From: Mitsuokella multacida DSM 20544
GTDB taxonomy: Bacteria; Bacillota; Negativicutes; Selenomonadales; Selenomonadaceae
DNA: 64,000 bases
Direction: 5' to 3'
Assembly (NCBI RefSeq): GCF_000155955.1
Contig: NZ_GG697141.2
Span: forward strand, 568,855-632,854
Every line of letters begins with the position of its first letter. Positions within the stretch are counted from its first letter, which is position 1. A program made the translations under genes and the position numbers. Shown one piece after another: positions 19,110-27,458 of this stretch. The notes beneath the pieces are model-generated. The model saw only the letters and a list, made by a program, of their open reading frames with translations, did no database searches and had not been told where the DNA came from.

Positions 19110-19724
19110 ATGCTGATGCTGTTCTTAGTCCTCGGACTCAATCTCGTCATCAGTTTCCTCAATGCCCGCAACGTCGGGCGCATTTGGGCCGAATCGAAGG
19201 CCGTCGGCGGCTGGGTCCGCCTGCTGGCCTGGTGCGGCGCCATCCAGTCGGCGGCCGGCTTCACCTTTGTCTACGCCGTCGTCGTCGGCTACATCGCCGT
19301 GAGCACGGGCTACCTGCCCGCCGCGATGCTCGGCGTCATGATGAACCTCATCTACATCATGCTGATCGTGCCGCTCATTGGCTCGGGCATCTTCATCACG
19401 ATCCAGTCGTGGATCGCCTTCGCGCGCGACAAGTCGCTCGCGAACCTCGGCGTGGCCGGCTGGAACACGTTCGCGCAGGCCTACAACACCTACAATGCGA
19501 TCCAGAGCTTCGGCCCGGCGCTCGACAGCGTGCAGCAGGGGCTCGGCGGCCTGTTCTCGGATGATGGCGACAGCGACAATTCGACGGCGCGCGTCATCCT
19601 GCTCGTCGCCATCGTACTGCTCGCCGGCGTGCTGACGACATCCGTCATCGTGCGCCGCTACGAGGCGAGCCTGCCCGTCTCCGAGGAGATCCGCCGCGGC
19701 ACGCGCGACCTCGAATACCGTTGA
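19110..19724 (+). CDS. Multi-pass membrane protein of unknown function
   Basis: The 204-residue product has strongly hydrophobic segments near residues 1-19, 38-62, 67-97 and 165-187, with a soluble loop containing AGWNTFAQAYNTYNAIQSFG and an acidic patch (LFSDDGDSDN) before the last helix. ATG 19110 is preceded by AAGGAG with eight-base spacing; an in-frame GTG at 19101 overlaps that SD. A TATACT box at 19074-19079 could be its promoter. I recognise no family. It is followed by another small membrane protein, but an inverted repeat lies between them. Confidence 0.65.
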   Translation: MLMLFLVLGLNLVISFLNARNVGRIWAESKAVGGWVRLLAWCGAIQSAAGFTFVYAVVVGYIAVSTGYLPAAMLGVMMNLIYIMLIVPLIGSGIFITIQSWIAFARDKSLANLGVAGWNTFAQAYNTYNAIQSFGPALDSVQQGLGGLFSDDGDSDNSTARVILLVAIVLLAGVLTTSVIVRRYEASLPVSEEIRRGTRDLEYR

Positions 19725-19770
19725 TGAACGCAAAAAATGCACCATCGAGGTTCTGAAATAACTTGAATCT

Positions 19771-19819
19771 GACTCCAATCTCGAGTAGTATAAAAGCAAG
19801 AATACACGAGATTGGAGTC
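19771..19819. promoter_or_regulatory. 13-bp perfect inverted repeat over the SD of the next gene
   Basis: GACTCCAATCTCG (19771-19783) is the exact reverse complement of 19807-19819, with a 23-base loop. The right arm contains GGAG (19814-19817), which is the SD for TTG 19826. A possible promoter (TTGAAT 19763-19768, TAGTAT 19786-19791, spacing 17) lies within it. It may be a protein operator or an SD-hiding hairpin in longer transcripts. Confidence 0.55.
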
Positions 19820-19825
19820 TTTGAT

Positions 19826-20047
19826 TTGAGCAGAATGAATGAAAGAGATAATAAGGAAAACGAAAGCTGGCTCTCGGCGGCCGTCAAGCCGATGGATGGC
19901 GTGATTGCCATCGTGGCCATCTGCATCCTCTCGGTGATGGACTTCTCGAAGATGGAGACCGTCGACTGGATCTTCACGGTGACGATCGTCATCTGGTTTG
20001 TGCTGACGCTCGTCCGCTGCTACATCTACTACCGCAAATCGCGGTAA
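19826..20047 (+). CDS. Small two-helix membrane protein, unknown
   Basis: The 73-residue product has a charged N-terminus (RMNERDNKENESW) and two predicted membrane helices (GVIAIVAICILSVMDF and DWIFTVTIVIWFVLTLVRCYIYY), ending in a basic tail (YYRKSR). TTG 19826 is chosen because GGAG lies eight bases before it; ATG 19835 is the alternative and gives 70 residues. The frame is open further upstream, but that part lies in the inverted repeat. No family recognised. The downstream HAD gene begins 28 bases later and may be cotranscribed. Confidence 0.6.
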   Translation: MSRMNERDNKENESWLSAAVKPMDGVIAIVAICILSVMDFSKMETVDWIFTVTIVIWFVLTLVRCYIYYRKSR

Positions 20048-20075
20048 ACTGACTGGGGAATAAGGGGGACTGCCT

Positions 20076-20879
20076 GTGACACAGGAGAAGAAAGCCGTCT
20101 TCTTTGACATCGACGGCACGCTGATCAACATCATGAAGGGTCAGACGCAGATCGCGCCGGCCGTCAAGAAGGCCATCCGCACCCTGCGCGCGGCGGGCAA
20201 CTGCACGTTCATCGCGAGCGGCAGGCCGTATGCCTATCTCGACCCGGAGCTCGTGCAGCAGGACCTGTTCGACGGCTATGTGCTCATGAACGGCGCCGTC
20301 GTGCTGCTCGGCGACAAGACCATCTACAAGCAGATGCTGCCGCAGGAGACCGTCGAGCAGATTGCCGCGCTCTCCGAGCAGCATGGCGTCGAGTACATCC
20401 TCGAGGGGCCGCGAAACGTCTATCTCAAGCCGGAATACAAGCTGACGGAGAAATTCTACCGCAGCATCGATGTCGATGTCACGCAGTTCGTGCGCGACTA
20501 CGACCTCGCGAAAGTTCCCGTCGCCAAGATGGAGTTCGCCTCGGAAGACCCGGGCGGCCACGGTCTCTTCGACAAGCTGCTCGCATGGCCGGGGCTCACG
20601 GGCCTCATGGACCCGTACCACAAGAAGAACATGGAGCTCTACGCCAGCGACGTCACGAAGGGTTCGGGCATCCTGCACGCGCTTGCATATCTCGGCATCC
20701 CAGTCGAGCGCAGTTTCGCCTTCGGCGACGGACTCAACGACATCGAGATGATGACGACGGTCGGCACGAGCCTCGTCATGGACAACGCGCGGCCGCAGCT
20801 CAAGGCGATTGCCGACCACATCGTGCCGTCCGTCGACGAGGACGGCGTGGCCGCTGGCATCGAGCACTACCTGCTCTGA
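20076..20879 (+). CDS. HAD-superfamily phosphatase, Cof type
   Basis: The 267-residue protein starts at GTG 20076 after the SD AAGGGGGA. It shows HAD motif I in VFFDIDGTLI (DxDGT), motif II FIASGRP, the conserved lysine region, and motifs III/IV in FGDGLNDIEMM, with a C2B-type cap between (about residues 85-190). Cof-type enzymes dephosphorylate sugar phosphates, flavin or PLP-type substrates with low specificity, so the physiological substrate cannot be assigned. It is cytoplasmic and probably cotranscribed with the small gene before it. Confidence 0.88.
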   Translation: MTQEKKAVFFDIDGTLINIMKGQTQIAPAVKKAIRTLRAAGNCTFIASGRPYAYLDPELVQQDLFDGYVLMNGAVVLLGDKTIYKQMLPQETVEQIAALSEQHGVEYILEGPRNVYLKPEYKLTEKFYRSIDVDVTQFVRDYDLAKVPVAKMEFASEDPGGHGLFDKLLAWPGLTGLMDPYHKKNMELYASDVTKGSGILHALAYLGIPVERSFAFGDGLNDIEMMTTVGTSLVMDNARPQLKAIADHIVPSVDEDGVAAGIEHYLL

Positions 20880-20936
20880 TGCTGCACGATATCACGATAT
20901 TATGAAAAAGATGTTTGTTTTTTAGGGGGAAAGACA

Positions 20937-21947
20937 GTGAGAAAGAAAATCGGCATGATTCTCGGCATCCTCATGCTCGCCATCGCCGTGCTGACGGGCT
21001 GCGGCAACAGTCAGGGGACCTCGTCCTCGGGCACGGCCAAGTCCGCCACCTCGTCGGCAGCACAGGCTGGCAAGGATGTCACGATCAAGATGCTCAACGT
21101 TGGCCAGGGTGACTCCATCCTGATCCAGACAGCGGAGCAGACGGTGCTCATCGACACGAGCGATGTCGACGAGCGCGACAAGTTCAAGCGTGAGCTCGAC
21201 AAGGCAGGCGTCAAGAAGATCGACAAGGTCATCCTGACGCATCCGCATGCCGACCACATCGGCGGCATGGATGTTCTCCTCAAGGACTACCAGGTCGGCG
21301 AGGTCTACGACAACGGCATGCCGTCGACGTCGAAGCTTTACATCGGCTACATGAAGCAGCTCAAGTCGAAGGGCATCAAGCACACGGCCCTCAAGGCCGG
21401 CGATGTGCTCGACTTTGGCGGCGGCGTCTCGTTCAAGGTGTTCTACCCGACGAAGGAACTCGTCGAGAAGGGCACGCAGAAGGGCTACAAGCACGACCCG
21501 AACAATGAGTCGATCGTCGGCAAGCTCACCTATGGCGACTTCTCGATGCTCTTCACGGGCGACGCCGAGCAGCCGGTCGAGGAGCAGCTCTTGAAGTCGG
21601 ACGCCAAGGACCTCAGGAGCACGATCCTCAAGAGCCCGCATCATGGCAGCAGCACGGGTTCTTCCGTGCCGTATCTCAAGGCTGTCTGGCCGGAGGCCGT
21701 GCTGATCTCCTGTGGCAAGGGCAATGACTACGGCCATCCGCACACAGACGTGCTCGCGCGCTACCTCGGCCAGAGCACCTACAAGGACCGCCGCGACGGC
21801 TCGCAGAAGAAGACGAAACTCGTCAAGAACGACAAGGGTGAAGTCTACAAGGGCAAGGTCTACGAGACCGACAAGAACGGTACGATCACCGTCACGACGA
21901 ATGGCAAGGACTACAGCATCAAGGCAGAGGAGGGCGATGCACAATGA
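20937..21947 (+). CDS. MBL-fold hydrolase lipoprotein, ComEC C-terminal-like
   Basis: The 336-residue product starts at GTG 20937 (SD AGGGGGA) with a lipoprotein signal ending LTGC (Cys22), then a short Ser/Ala-rich linker. The metallo-beta-lactamase domain opens with MLNVGQGDSILIQT, carries the metal motif THPHADHIGG, LLFTGDAE and SPHHGS, and closes with SCGKGNDYGHPH. These are the features of the ComEC/Rec2-type soluble MBL domain. Secreted or lipid-anchored versions are common in Firmicutes and are proposed to be nucleases or phosphodiesterases. Its stop overlaps the DUF3006 gene by four bases (ATGA). Confidence 0.88.
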   Translation: MRKKIGMILGILMLAIAVLTGCGNSQGTSSSGTAKSATSSAAQAGKDVTIKMLNVGQGDSILIQTAEQTVLIDTSDVDERDKFKRELDKAGVKKIDKVILTHPHADHIGGMDVLLKDYQVGEVYDNGMPSTSKLYIGYMKQLKSKGIKHTALKAGDVLDFGGGVSFKVFYPTKELVEKGTQKGYKHDPNNESIVGKLTYGDFSMLFTGDAEQPVEEQLLKSDAKDLRSTILKSPHHGSSTGSSVPYLKAVWPEAVLISCGKGNDYGHPHTDVLARYLGQSTYKDRRDGSQKKTKLVKNDKGEVYKGKVYETDKNGTITVTTNGKDYSIKAEEGDAQ

Positions 21948-22147
21948 TCTCTGCATATCTCGACCGCTTTGAGGACGACCTCGCCGTGCTGCTGCTCGGC
22001 GATGAGATGAAGAAAGTCAACTTCCCGAAGTGCTTCCTGCCCGAGGGCGTCGGCGAGGGAGATTATTTGAAGATCGACATCGCCTACGACAAGGAAGCGA
22101 CGGAGAAAGCCGAGCAGGAAGCGCTCGACCTTCTCAAAGACGATTGA
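21944..22147 (+). CDS. DUF3006 family protein
   Basis: This 67-residue acidic protein (MISAYLDRFEDDLAVLLLGDE, then FPKCFLPEGVGEGDYLKIDIAYD) matches the DUF3006 pattern: a small beta-barrel-like domain found next to ComEC-like MBL hydrolases. It has no signal peptide. It is translationally coupled to the MBL gene, supporting a joint function that remains undescribed. Confidence 0.85.
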   Translation: MISAYLDRFEDDLAVLLLGDEMKKVNFPKCFLPEGVGEGDYLKIDIAYDKEATEKAEQEALDLLKDD

Positions 22148-22195
22148 TGCATGAATCAAGACATACATGAAGGACTAGAGAAGGAGGAACCCTTT

Positions 22196-23266
22196 TTGTT
22201 CAGCAAGATATGCCGCGCAGCAGCGCTATGCTTCATGCTGCTCGCGTGCCTCTCGGCCATCCTGCCGCAGAGCAGTGAGGCCGCGAAGCGCGAAGCGGTG
22301 CATAAACTCAATTACTTCCAGTCGTATGAGACCGAGGTCGACGGGCGCCAGGCCCTGCGCATCGAGATCGGCATGGACCGCGACAACGTGACGTACGACG
22401 TCACGGCGCATCCGTACCTGCAGAAGCAGCTCGTCATCGACCTCTCGAACACGGAGCCGGGCGAGCTCAAGCCCGACTACAGGTTCAGCAGCAAGCTCGC
22501 CAAAGCGCTGCACATCCGCGAGCTCGAGGCGCGCCACACGCAGGTCCGCATCGACTGCAAGAACCCCGTGATCGACGGCAGCTACGCCGTCCATGCGGAG
22601 CCGGCCGACCGCAAGGCGAAGAAGCCTTACCGCCTCGTCATCGACATTTTCGCATCGGGCGGCACGGCGAACAGCTCGCGCGTCGCGGGCGTCAGCGGCC
22701 ACTCCATTGTCATCGACCCGGGCCACGGCGGCAGCGATACGGGCGCCGTCGGGCCGACGGGCGTGACGGAGGCCTCGGTGACGCTCGCTGTCTCGAAGGA
22801 CCTGCAGTCCATCCTCGAGAACTCGGGCGCGCGCGTCACGATGACGCGCGACAAGGACGTCGACGTTTACGGCCCGTATGCGTCGGACCGTCAGGAGCTC
22901 CAGGCGCGCGTCAATGTCGGCGAGTACACGCCGGGCGCGGAGATCTTCGTCTCGATCCACTGCAATGCCTTCTCAAATCCGGCATCGAACGGCATGGAGA
23001 CGTACTACTACGCGGGCTCGCCGAAGGGCGAGCGGCTCGCGACCCTGCTCAATGAGGAGCTCGAGAAGGCAGGCGGCCTCTTCAACCGCGGCGTCAAGAC
23101 GGCAAACTTCTATGTCATCAAGCACTCGAGCATGCCGGCGACGCTCGCCGAGCTCGCCTTCGTCACGAATCCCCAGGAAGAGCAGCTGCTCGCCAGCCCT
23201 CAGTACCAGATGAAGCTCGCCGAGGGCATCGCGCGCGCCATCAGCCGCTACTTCAGCGGCAGCTGA
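22196..23266 (+). CDS. N-acetylmuramoyl-L-alanine amidase (AMIN + Amidase_3)
   Basis: The 356-residue periplasmic enzyme cleaves stem peptides from peptidoglycan glycan strands. A signal peptide (MFSKICRAAALCFMLLACL, cleavage near SSEA) is followed by an AMIN domain (about residues 35-140) and an Amidase_3 zinc domain: VIDPGHGGSDTGAVG, the zinc-site glutamate region TEASVTLAV, SIHCNAFSNP and LAELAFVTNPQEEQLL. The start is TTG 22196, eight bases after a perfect AGGAGG; an in-frame ATG at 22151 has no SD and gives a poor signal peptide. AmiC-type enzymes act in daughter-cell separation; neighbouring lipoproteins suggest an envelope operon. Confidence 0.9.
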   Translation: MFSKICRAAALCFMLLACLSAILPQSSEAAKREAVHKLNYFQSYETEVDGRQALRIEIGMDRDNVTYDVTAHPYLQKQLVIDLSNTEPGELKPDYRFSSKLAKALHIRELEARHTQVRIDCKNPVIDGSYAVHAEPADRKAKKPYRLVIDIFASGGTANSSRVAGVSGHSIVIDPGHGGSDTGAVGPTGVTEASVTLAVSKDLQSILENSGARVTMTRDKDVDVYGPYASDRQELQARVNVGEYTPGAEIFVSIHCNAFSNPASNGMETYYYAGSPKGERLATLLNEELEKAGGLFNRGVKTANFYVIKHSSMPATLAELAFVTNPQEEQLLASPQYQMKLAEGIARAISRYFSGS

Positions 23267-23341
23267 GGCAGGGAATCGCACGGCAAATCTCGAATCTAAG
23301 TATCAAGAAGCAGACGGAATAGACGGAACAGGAGATGAACT

Positions 23342-23941
23342 ATGATGAAGAAATATGTCCGTTACGCAATGCTGGGGCTCGCGATCTTCGCGCTCGCCCT
23401 CCTCGCCGGCTGCGGCTCAGGGACGACGGGTAAGGGCACGCCAGATGGCAGCTCTTCGGCGTCGGTCCAGAGTGAGAGCGCCCCGCAGGCCGCTTCGTCC
23501 TCGAGCTCAAGTGCCGAGAAGAAAGCGCAGAAGCTCACGATCAAGGTCTACTACCCGGATGAGCAGGGCATGAAGCTCATCGCCGACAAGCGCACGGTCA
23601 CGCTCGACCAGCAGGAGAAGTACACGGCGGCGATGGAGTCGCTCCTGGAGGGCACGACGGAGAAGGGCCAGACGAACATCATCCCGAAGCAGACGAAGCT
23701 CCGCAGCGTCAAGGTAGAGAACGGCACGGCGACGGTCGACTTCACGGGTGACCTTCGCAAGAACTTCGTCGGCGGCTCGACAGGCGAGACGATGCTCGTC
23801 GGCTCGATTGTCGACACGCTGACCGAGTTCCCGGAGGTCAAGAAAGTCCAGATCCTCATCGACGGCAAGAAAGTCGAGTCGCTCGGCGGCCACATGGACC
23901 TCTCGCAGCCGCTGACCCGCATGACGGATCTCTTGAAGTGA
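23342..23941 (+). CDS. GerMN-domain lipoprotein
   Basis: The 199-residue protein has a lipoprotein signal (MMKKYVRYAMLGLAIFALAL, lipobox LAGC with Cys24), a Ser/Ala-rich linker and a GerMN domain (about residues 60-199): LTIKVYYPDEQGMKLIADKRTV, YTAAMESLLEGT, VENGTATVDFTGDLRKNF. The GerMN fold was first seen in the spore germination protein GerM; in non-sporing bacteria it occurs next to amidases and is presumed to act at the cell wall. The SD AGGAG precedes it. It ends at the hairpin 23977-24008. Confidence 0.87.
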   Translation: MMKKYVRYAMLGLAIFALALLAGCGSGTTGKGTPDGSSSASVQSESAPQAASSSSSSAEKKAQKLTIKVYYPDEQGMKLIADKRTVTLDQQEKYTAAMESLLEGTTEKGQTNIIPKQTKLRSVKVENGTATVDFTGDLRKNFVGGSTGETMLVGSIVDTLTEFPEVKKVQILIDGKKVESLGGHMDLSQPLTRMTDLLK

Positions 23942-23976
23942 TTTGAACTTGATATTTTGACTTTATCGCCTGCTGA

Positions 23977-24008
23977 TGCGCAGAAATCCTTGTATTTCTG
24001 CGCATTTT
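23977..24008 (+). terminator. Intrinsic terminator after the GerMN gene
   Basis: TGCGCAGAAAT (23977-23987) pairs perfectly with 23994-24004 around a six-base loop, then TTTT. Confidence 0.8.
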
Positions 24009-24018
24009 ATGTTATGAT
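23990..24018 (+). promoter_or_regulatory. Candidate promoter of the tig-clpPX operon
   Basis: TTGTAT (23990-23995) and TATGAT (24013-24018) are 17 bases apart. The -35 box lies in the loop and stem of the preceding terminator. Confidence 0.45.
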
Positions 24019-24107
24019 AAAATCCATATGGCATGTTTTTGTGGCTAATAAGCCGGAACTGGCCAATCATGATTGCAATAAGATGATACAGGAGGTCATT
24101 TCACACA

Positions 24108-25397
24108 ATGAAAGTTACGGTAGAAAATGGAGAGAACCAGCAGGTCACTCTGACGATTGAAGTCGAAGCAGCAGAGGTCAACAAGGCAGTCGAGCAGGCA
24201 TGCAAGCGCCTCGCAAACCGCGTCAGCATCCCGGGCTTCCGCAAGGGCAAGGCTCCGCGCATGATCGTCGAGCGCCACGTCGGCAAGGACGCTGTCCTGC
24301 AGGAGGCTTTCGACATCGTCGCTCCGAAGGCCCTGAGCAAGGCATTCGATGAGCAGAAGATCGATCCGGTAACGCGTCCGAGCGTCGACATCGAGACGCT
24401 GGAAGAGGGCAAGGACCTCGTCTTCAAGGCTACGGTCACGCCGCGTCCTGAGGTCAAGCTCGGTGACTACAAGGGCCTCAACGTGCCGAAGAACGAAGTG
24501 AACATCACGGATGAGGATGTCGAGAAGCAGCTCAAGACGTTCCAGGACCGCCAGGGCAAGCTCGTCGATGCACCGGAAGGCGCTGAGGTAAAAGACGGCG
24601 ACTTCACGACGCTCGACTTCAAGGGCTTCGTTGACGGTGAGGCATTCGATGGCGGCGAGGGCAAGGATTACCCGCTGCAGATTGGCTCCAACAGCTTCAT
24701 CCCGGGCTTCGAGGATCAGCTCGTCGGCGCAAAGATCGGCGAGGAGCGCGACGTCAACGTCAAGTTCCCGGAAGAGTACCATGCAAAAGAGCTCGCTGGC
24801 AAGGACGCTACGTTCAAGTGCACGATCCGCAGCATCAAGACGAAAGAGCTGCCGGCTATCGACGATGAGCTCGCCAAGAAGGTCAGCAAGTTCGAGACGC
24901 TCGATGAGCTCAAGGCTGACATCCGCAAGAACCTCGAGGAGAACGCTGAGCGCACGGCTGAGAACGACCAGAAGAGCGCTGCCATCGAGATGGCGACGAA
25001 CAACATCACGGTCGACATCCCGGCTGTCATGATCGACAACCGCGTCACGGCCATGATCCAGGAGATGGCAATGCGCCTCGAGCAGCAGGGCATGAAGCTC
25101 GAGCAGTACCTGCAGTACGCTGGCACGGATATTGCCAAGCTCCGTGAGCAGTATCGCGAGACGGCTGAGAAGAACGTCAAGACGGACCTCATGCTCGAGG
25201 AAGTCGCCAAGGCTGAGGACATCAAAGTAGAAGCAAAGGACCTCGATGAAGAAGTCGCTGCTATGGCAGCTGCTTACGGTGCTACGCCGCAGCAGGTCCA
25301 GAAGATCATCAAGGAACAGGGTCGTATTGGCGATCTGGCTGCATCCGTACTCCGCAAGAAGACGGCTCAGTTCATCATCGATAACATCGCCAAATAA
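24108..25397 (+). CDS. tig: Trigger factor (ribosome-associated chaperone, peptidyl-prolyl isomerase)
   Basis: The 429-residue protein binds the ribosome exit tunnel and shields nascent chains. The ribosome-binding signature SIPGFRKGKAPR lies in the N-terminal domain (residues about 1-115). An FKBP-type domain follows (GDFTTLDFKGFVDGEAFDGG, FIPGFEDQLVGAKIGEERDV), then the alpha-helical arm/chaperone domain. The SD AGGAGGT precedes ATG 24108. It is the first gene of the conserved order tig-clpP-clpX-lon-engB, linking nascent-chain folding with proteolysis. Confidence 0.96.
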   Translation: MKVTVENGENQQVTLTIEVEAAEVNKAVEQACKRLANRVSIPGFRKGKAPRMIVERHVGKDAVLQEAFDIVAPKALSKAFDEQKIDPVTRPSVDIETLEEGKDLVFKATVTPRPEVKLGDYKGLNVPKNEVNITDEDVEKQLKTFQDRQGKLVDAPEGAEVKDGDFTTLDFKGFVDGEAFDGGEGKDYPLQIGSNSFIPGFEDQLVGAKIGEERDVNVKFPEEYHAKELAGKDATFKCTIRSIKTKELPAIDDELAKKVSKFETLDELKADIRKNLEENAERTAENDQKSAAIEMATNNITVDIPAVMIDNRVTAMIQEMAMRLEQQGMKLEQYLQYAGTDIAKLREQYRETAEKNVKTDLMLEEVAKAEDIKVEAKDLDEEVAAMAAAYGATPQQVQKIIKEQGRIGDLAASVLRKKTAQFIIDNIAK

Positions 25398-25421
25398 GAT
25401 CCCTGATATGGGGGTATACCT

Positions 25422-26036
25422 ATGAGTTATGTACCAATGGTAGTGGAGCGTTCCAATACGGGCGAGCGCGCGTACGATATCTACTCGCGCCTCCTGAAGG
25501 ACCGCATCATCTTCCTGGGCGGCCCGATTGACGACGCTGTCGCCAATACGGTTGTTGCGCAGCTCTTGTTCCTCGAGTCGGAAGACCCGGACAAGGACAT
25601 CCATCTGTACATCAACAGCCCGGGCGGCGTTGTCACGGCAGGCCTTGCCATCTACGACACCATGCAGTATATCAAGCCGGACGTGTCGACGATCTGCATC
25701 GGCCAGGCAGCGAGCATGGGCGCGCTGCTCTTGACGGCAGGCGCCAAGGGCAAGCGCTATGCGCTGCCGAATGCCCGCATCATGATCCATCAGCCGCTCG
25801 GCGGCGCTCAGGGGCAGTCGACGGACATCCAGATCCAGGCGCGCGAGATCCAGCGCATCCGCGAGGTCATCAACGACATCCTCGTGGAGTCGACGGGCAA
25901 GGACCGCGAGACGGTCGTGCAGGATACGGAGCGCGATAACTTCATGACGGCAGAAGAAGCCAAGGCGTACGGCCTGGTCGACGAAGTGATCACTCGTCCT
26001 GTCAAGAAGGGCAAGAAATCGGAGACCAAGGCATAA
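25422..26036 (+). CDS. clpP: ATP-dependent Clp protease proteolytic subunit
   Basis: ClpP is the 14-mer serine protease chamber that works with ClpX. The 204-residue protein contains the catalytic triad at Ser98 ([11 protein letters not shown]), His123 ([12 protein letters not shown]) and Asp172 (ERDNFM), and the substrate-strand motif [20 protein letters not shown]. The N-terminal [20 protein letters not shown] is typical and may be processed. It sits 24 bases after tig and 11 before clpX. Confidence 0.97.
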   Translation: MSYVPMVVERSNTGERAYDIYSRLLKDRIIFLGGPIDDAVANTVVAQLLFLESEDPDKDIHLYINSPGGVVTAGLAIYDTMQYIKPDVSTICIGQAASMGALLLTAGAKGKRYALPNARIMIHQPLGGAQGQSTDIQIQAREIQRIREVINDILVESTGKDRETVVQDTERDNFMTAEEAKAYGLVDEVITRPVKKGKKSETKA

Positions 26037-26047
26037 GAGGTGATGTC

Positions 26048-27358
26048 ATGTTGAAGTTTGGGGATGAGAAAGGCCAGCTCAAGTGCTCGTTCTGCGGCAA
26101 GACGCAGGACCAGGTGCGCAAGCTGGTCGCTGGTCCAGGTGTTTACATCTGTGATGAATGCATCGAGCTCTGCAATGAGATCATCGAAGAGGAATTCAAC
26201 GATGATGTCGAGGTCGAGCTCAAGGACGTCCCAAAACCGAAGGACATCCGCGCAATCCTCGACCAGTACGTCATTGGACAGGACGAGGCCAAGAAGACCT
26301 TGTCCGTGGCTGTCTACAACCACTATAAGCGCATCAACATGGGGCAGGGCAAGCCGGGTGAGGATGTCGAGCTCTCGAAGTCGAACATCCTCATGATCGG
26401 CCCGACGGGCAGCGGCAAGACGCTGCTCGCCCAGTCGCTCGCCCGCATCCTCAATGTGCCGTTTGCCATCGCTGATGCGACGGCGCTGACGGAGGCCGGC
26501 TATGTCGGCGAGGATGTCGAGAACATCCTCTTGAAGCTCATCCAGGCGGCGGACTACGACGTCGAGAAGGCGGAGCGCGGCATCATTTACATCGACGAGA
26601 TCGATAAGATCGCGCGCAAGTCCGAGAACCCATCCATCACGCGCGACGTGTCGGGCGAGGGCGTCCAGCAAGCGCTCTTAAAGATCCTTGAGGGCACGAC
26701 GGCTTCCGTGCCGCCGCAGGGCGGCCGCAAGCATCCGCATCAGGAGCTCATCCAGATCGATACGACAAACATCCTCTTTATCTGCGGCGGTGCCTTTGAC
26801 GGCATCGAGAAGATCATCGAGTCGCGTCTCGGTCAGAAGCAGATGGGCTTCGGTGCGCCAATCAAGTCGAAGCGCCAGAGGAACATCGGCGACACGTTGC
26901 GCAAGGTGCTGCCGGAAGATCTCTTGAAGAGCGGCCTGATCCCAGAATTCATCGGCCGACTGCCTGTCGTCGTGACGCTCGACGCGCTCGACGAAGAGGC
27001 TCTCGTCAACATCCTGACGAAGCCGAAGAACGCACTCGTCAAACAGTACCAGAAGCTCCTCGAGCTCGATGGAGTCAAGCTGACGTTTGATGACGACGCC
27101 CTGCGCCAGATCGCCAAGGAGGCGCTCAAGCGCAAGACAGGGGCTCGCGGCCTGCGCTCCATCATCGAAGGCATCATGCGCAACGTCATGTACGATGTGC
27201 CGTCGATCGAGGGCGTGACCGCCTGCCGCGTGACGAAGGACGTCATCACATCCAAGAAAGAACCCATCCTGACCATCGACAAGAGCGGGAATACGGACAA
27301 AGACAAGACCGATAAGCCCGGCAAGGACGATAAGGGTGGCAAGGAAGCATCGGCCTGA
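26048..27358 (+). CDS. clpX: ClpX unfoldase of the ClpXP protease
   Basis: ClpX is the hexameric AAA+ enzyme that recognises, unfolds and threads substrates into ClpP. The 436-residue protein starts with the C4 zinc-binding domain (Cys13, Cys16, Cys35, Cys38), followed by Walker [15 protein letters not shown], Walker [11 protein letters not shown], the pore motif GYVGEDVE and sensor-2 [10 protein letters not shown]. The ClpP-binding loop type IGF is represented by MGFGAP. The C-terminus carries a lysine/aspartate-rich tail of about 20 residues ([19 protein letters not shown]) not usual in the family. A terminator follows. Confidence 0.97.
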   Translation: MLKFGDEKGQLKCSFCGKTQDQVRKLVAGPGVYICDECIELCNEIIEEEFNDDVEVELKDVPKPKDIRAILDQYVIGQDEAKKTLSVAVYNHYKRINMGQGKPGEDVELSKSNILMIGPTGSGKTLLAQSLARILNVPFAIADATALTEAGYVGEDVENILLKLIQAADYDVEKAERGIIYIDEIDKIARKSENPSITRDVSGEGVQQALLKILEGTTASVPPQGGRKHPHQELIQIDTTNILFICGGAFDGIEKIIESRLGQKQMGFGAPIKSKRQRNIGDTLRKVLPEDLLKSGLIPEFIGRLPVVVTLDALDEEALVNILTKPKNALVKQYQKLLELDGVKLTFDDDALRQIAKEALKRKTGARGLRSIIEGIMRNVMYDVPSIEGVTACRVTKDVITSKKEPILTIDKSGNTDKDKTDKPGKDDKGGKEASA

Positions 27359-27366
27359 TACGATGC

Positions 27367-27404
27367 AAGACAGGGCGCTGCAATAGCAGCGCCTTGTCTT
27401 TTTA
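27367..27404 (+). terminator. Intrinsic terminator after clpX
   Basis: AAGACAGGGCGCTGC (27367-27381) pairs, with one mismatch, with GCAGCGCCTTGTCTT (27386-27400), followed by TTT. Confidence 0.8.
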
Positions 27405-27423
27405 TCCACAAGATCCATAGAAT
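27394..27423 (+). promoter_or_regulatory. Candidate promoter of lon
   Basis: TTGTCT (27394-27399) and TAGAAT (27418-27423) have an 18-base spacer. The -35 box overlaps the descending arm of the clpX terminator. Confidence 0.4.
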
Positions 27424-27458
27424 ATAAGATACAAGATATCGATAAGGGGAGGGATAAT

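Noticed and set aside
24096-25790. 564-residue frame opposite tig and clpP
   Set aside because: It is an antisense shadow of two conserved genes.
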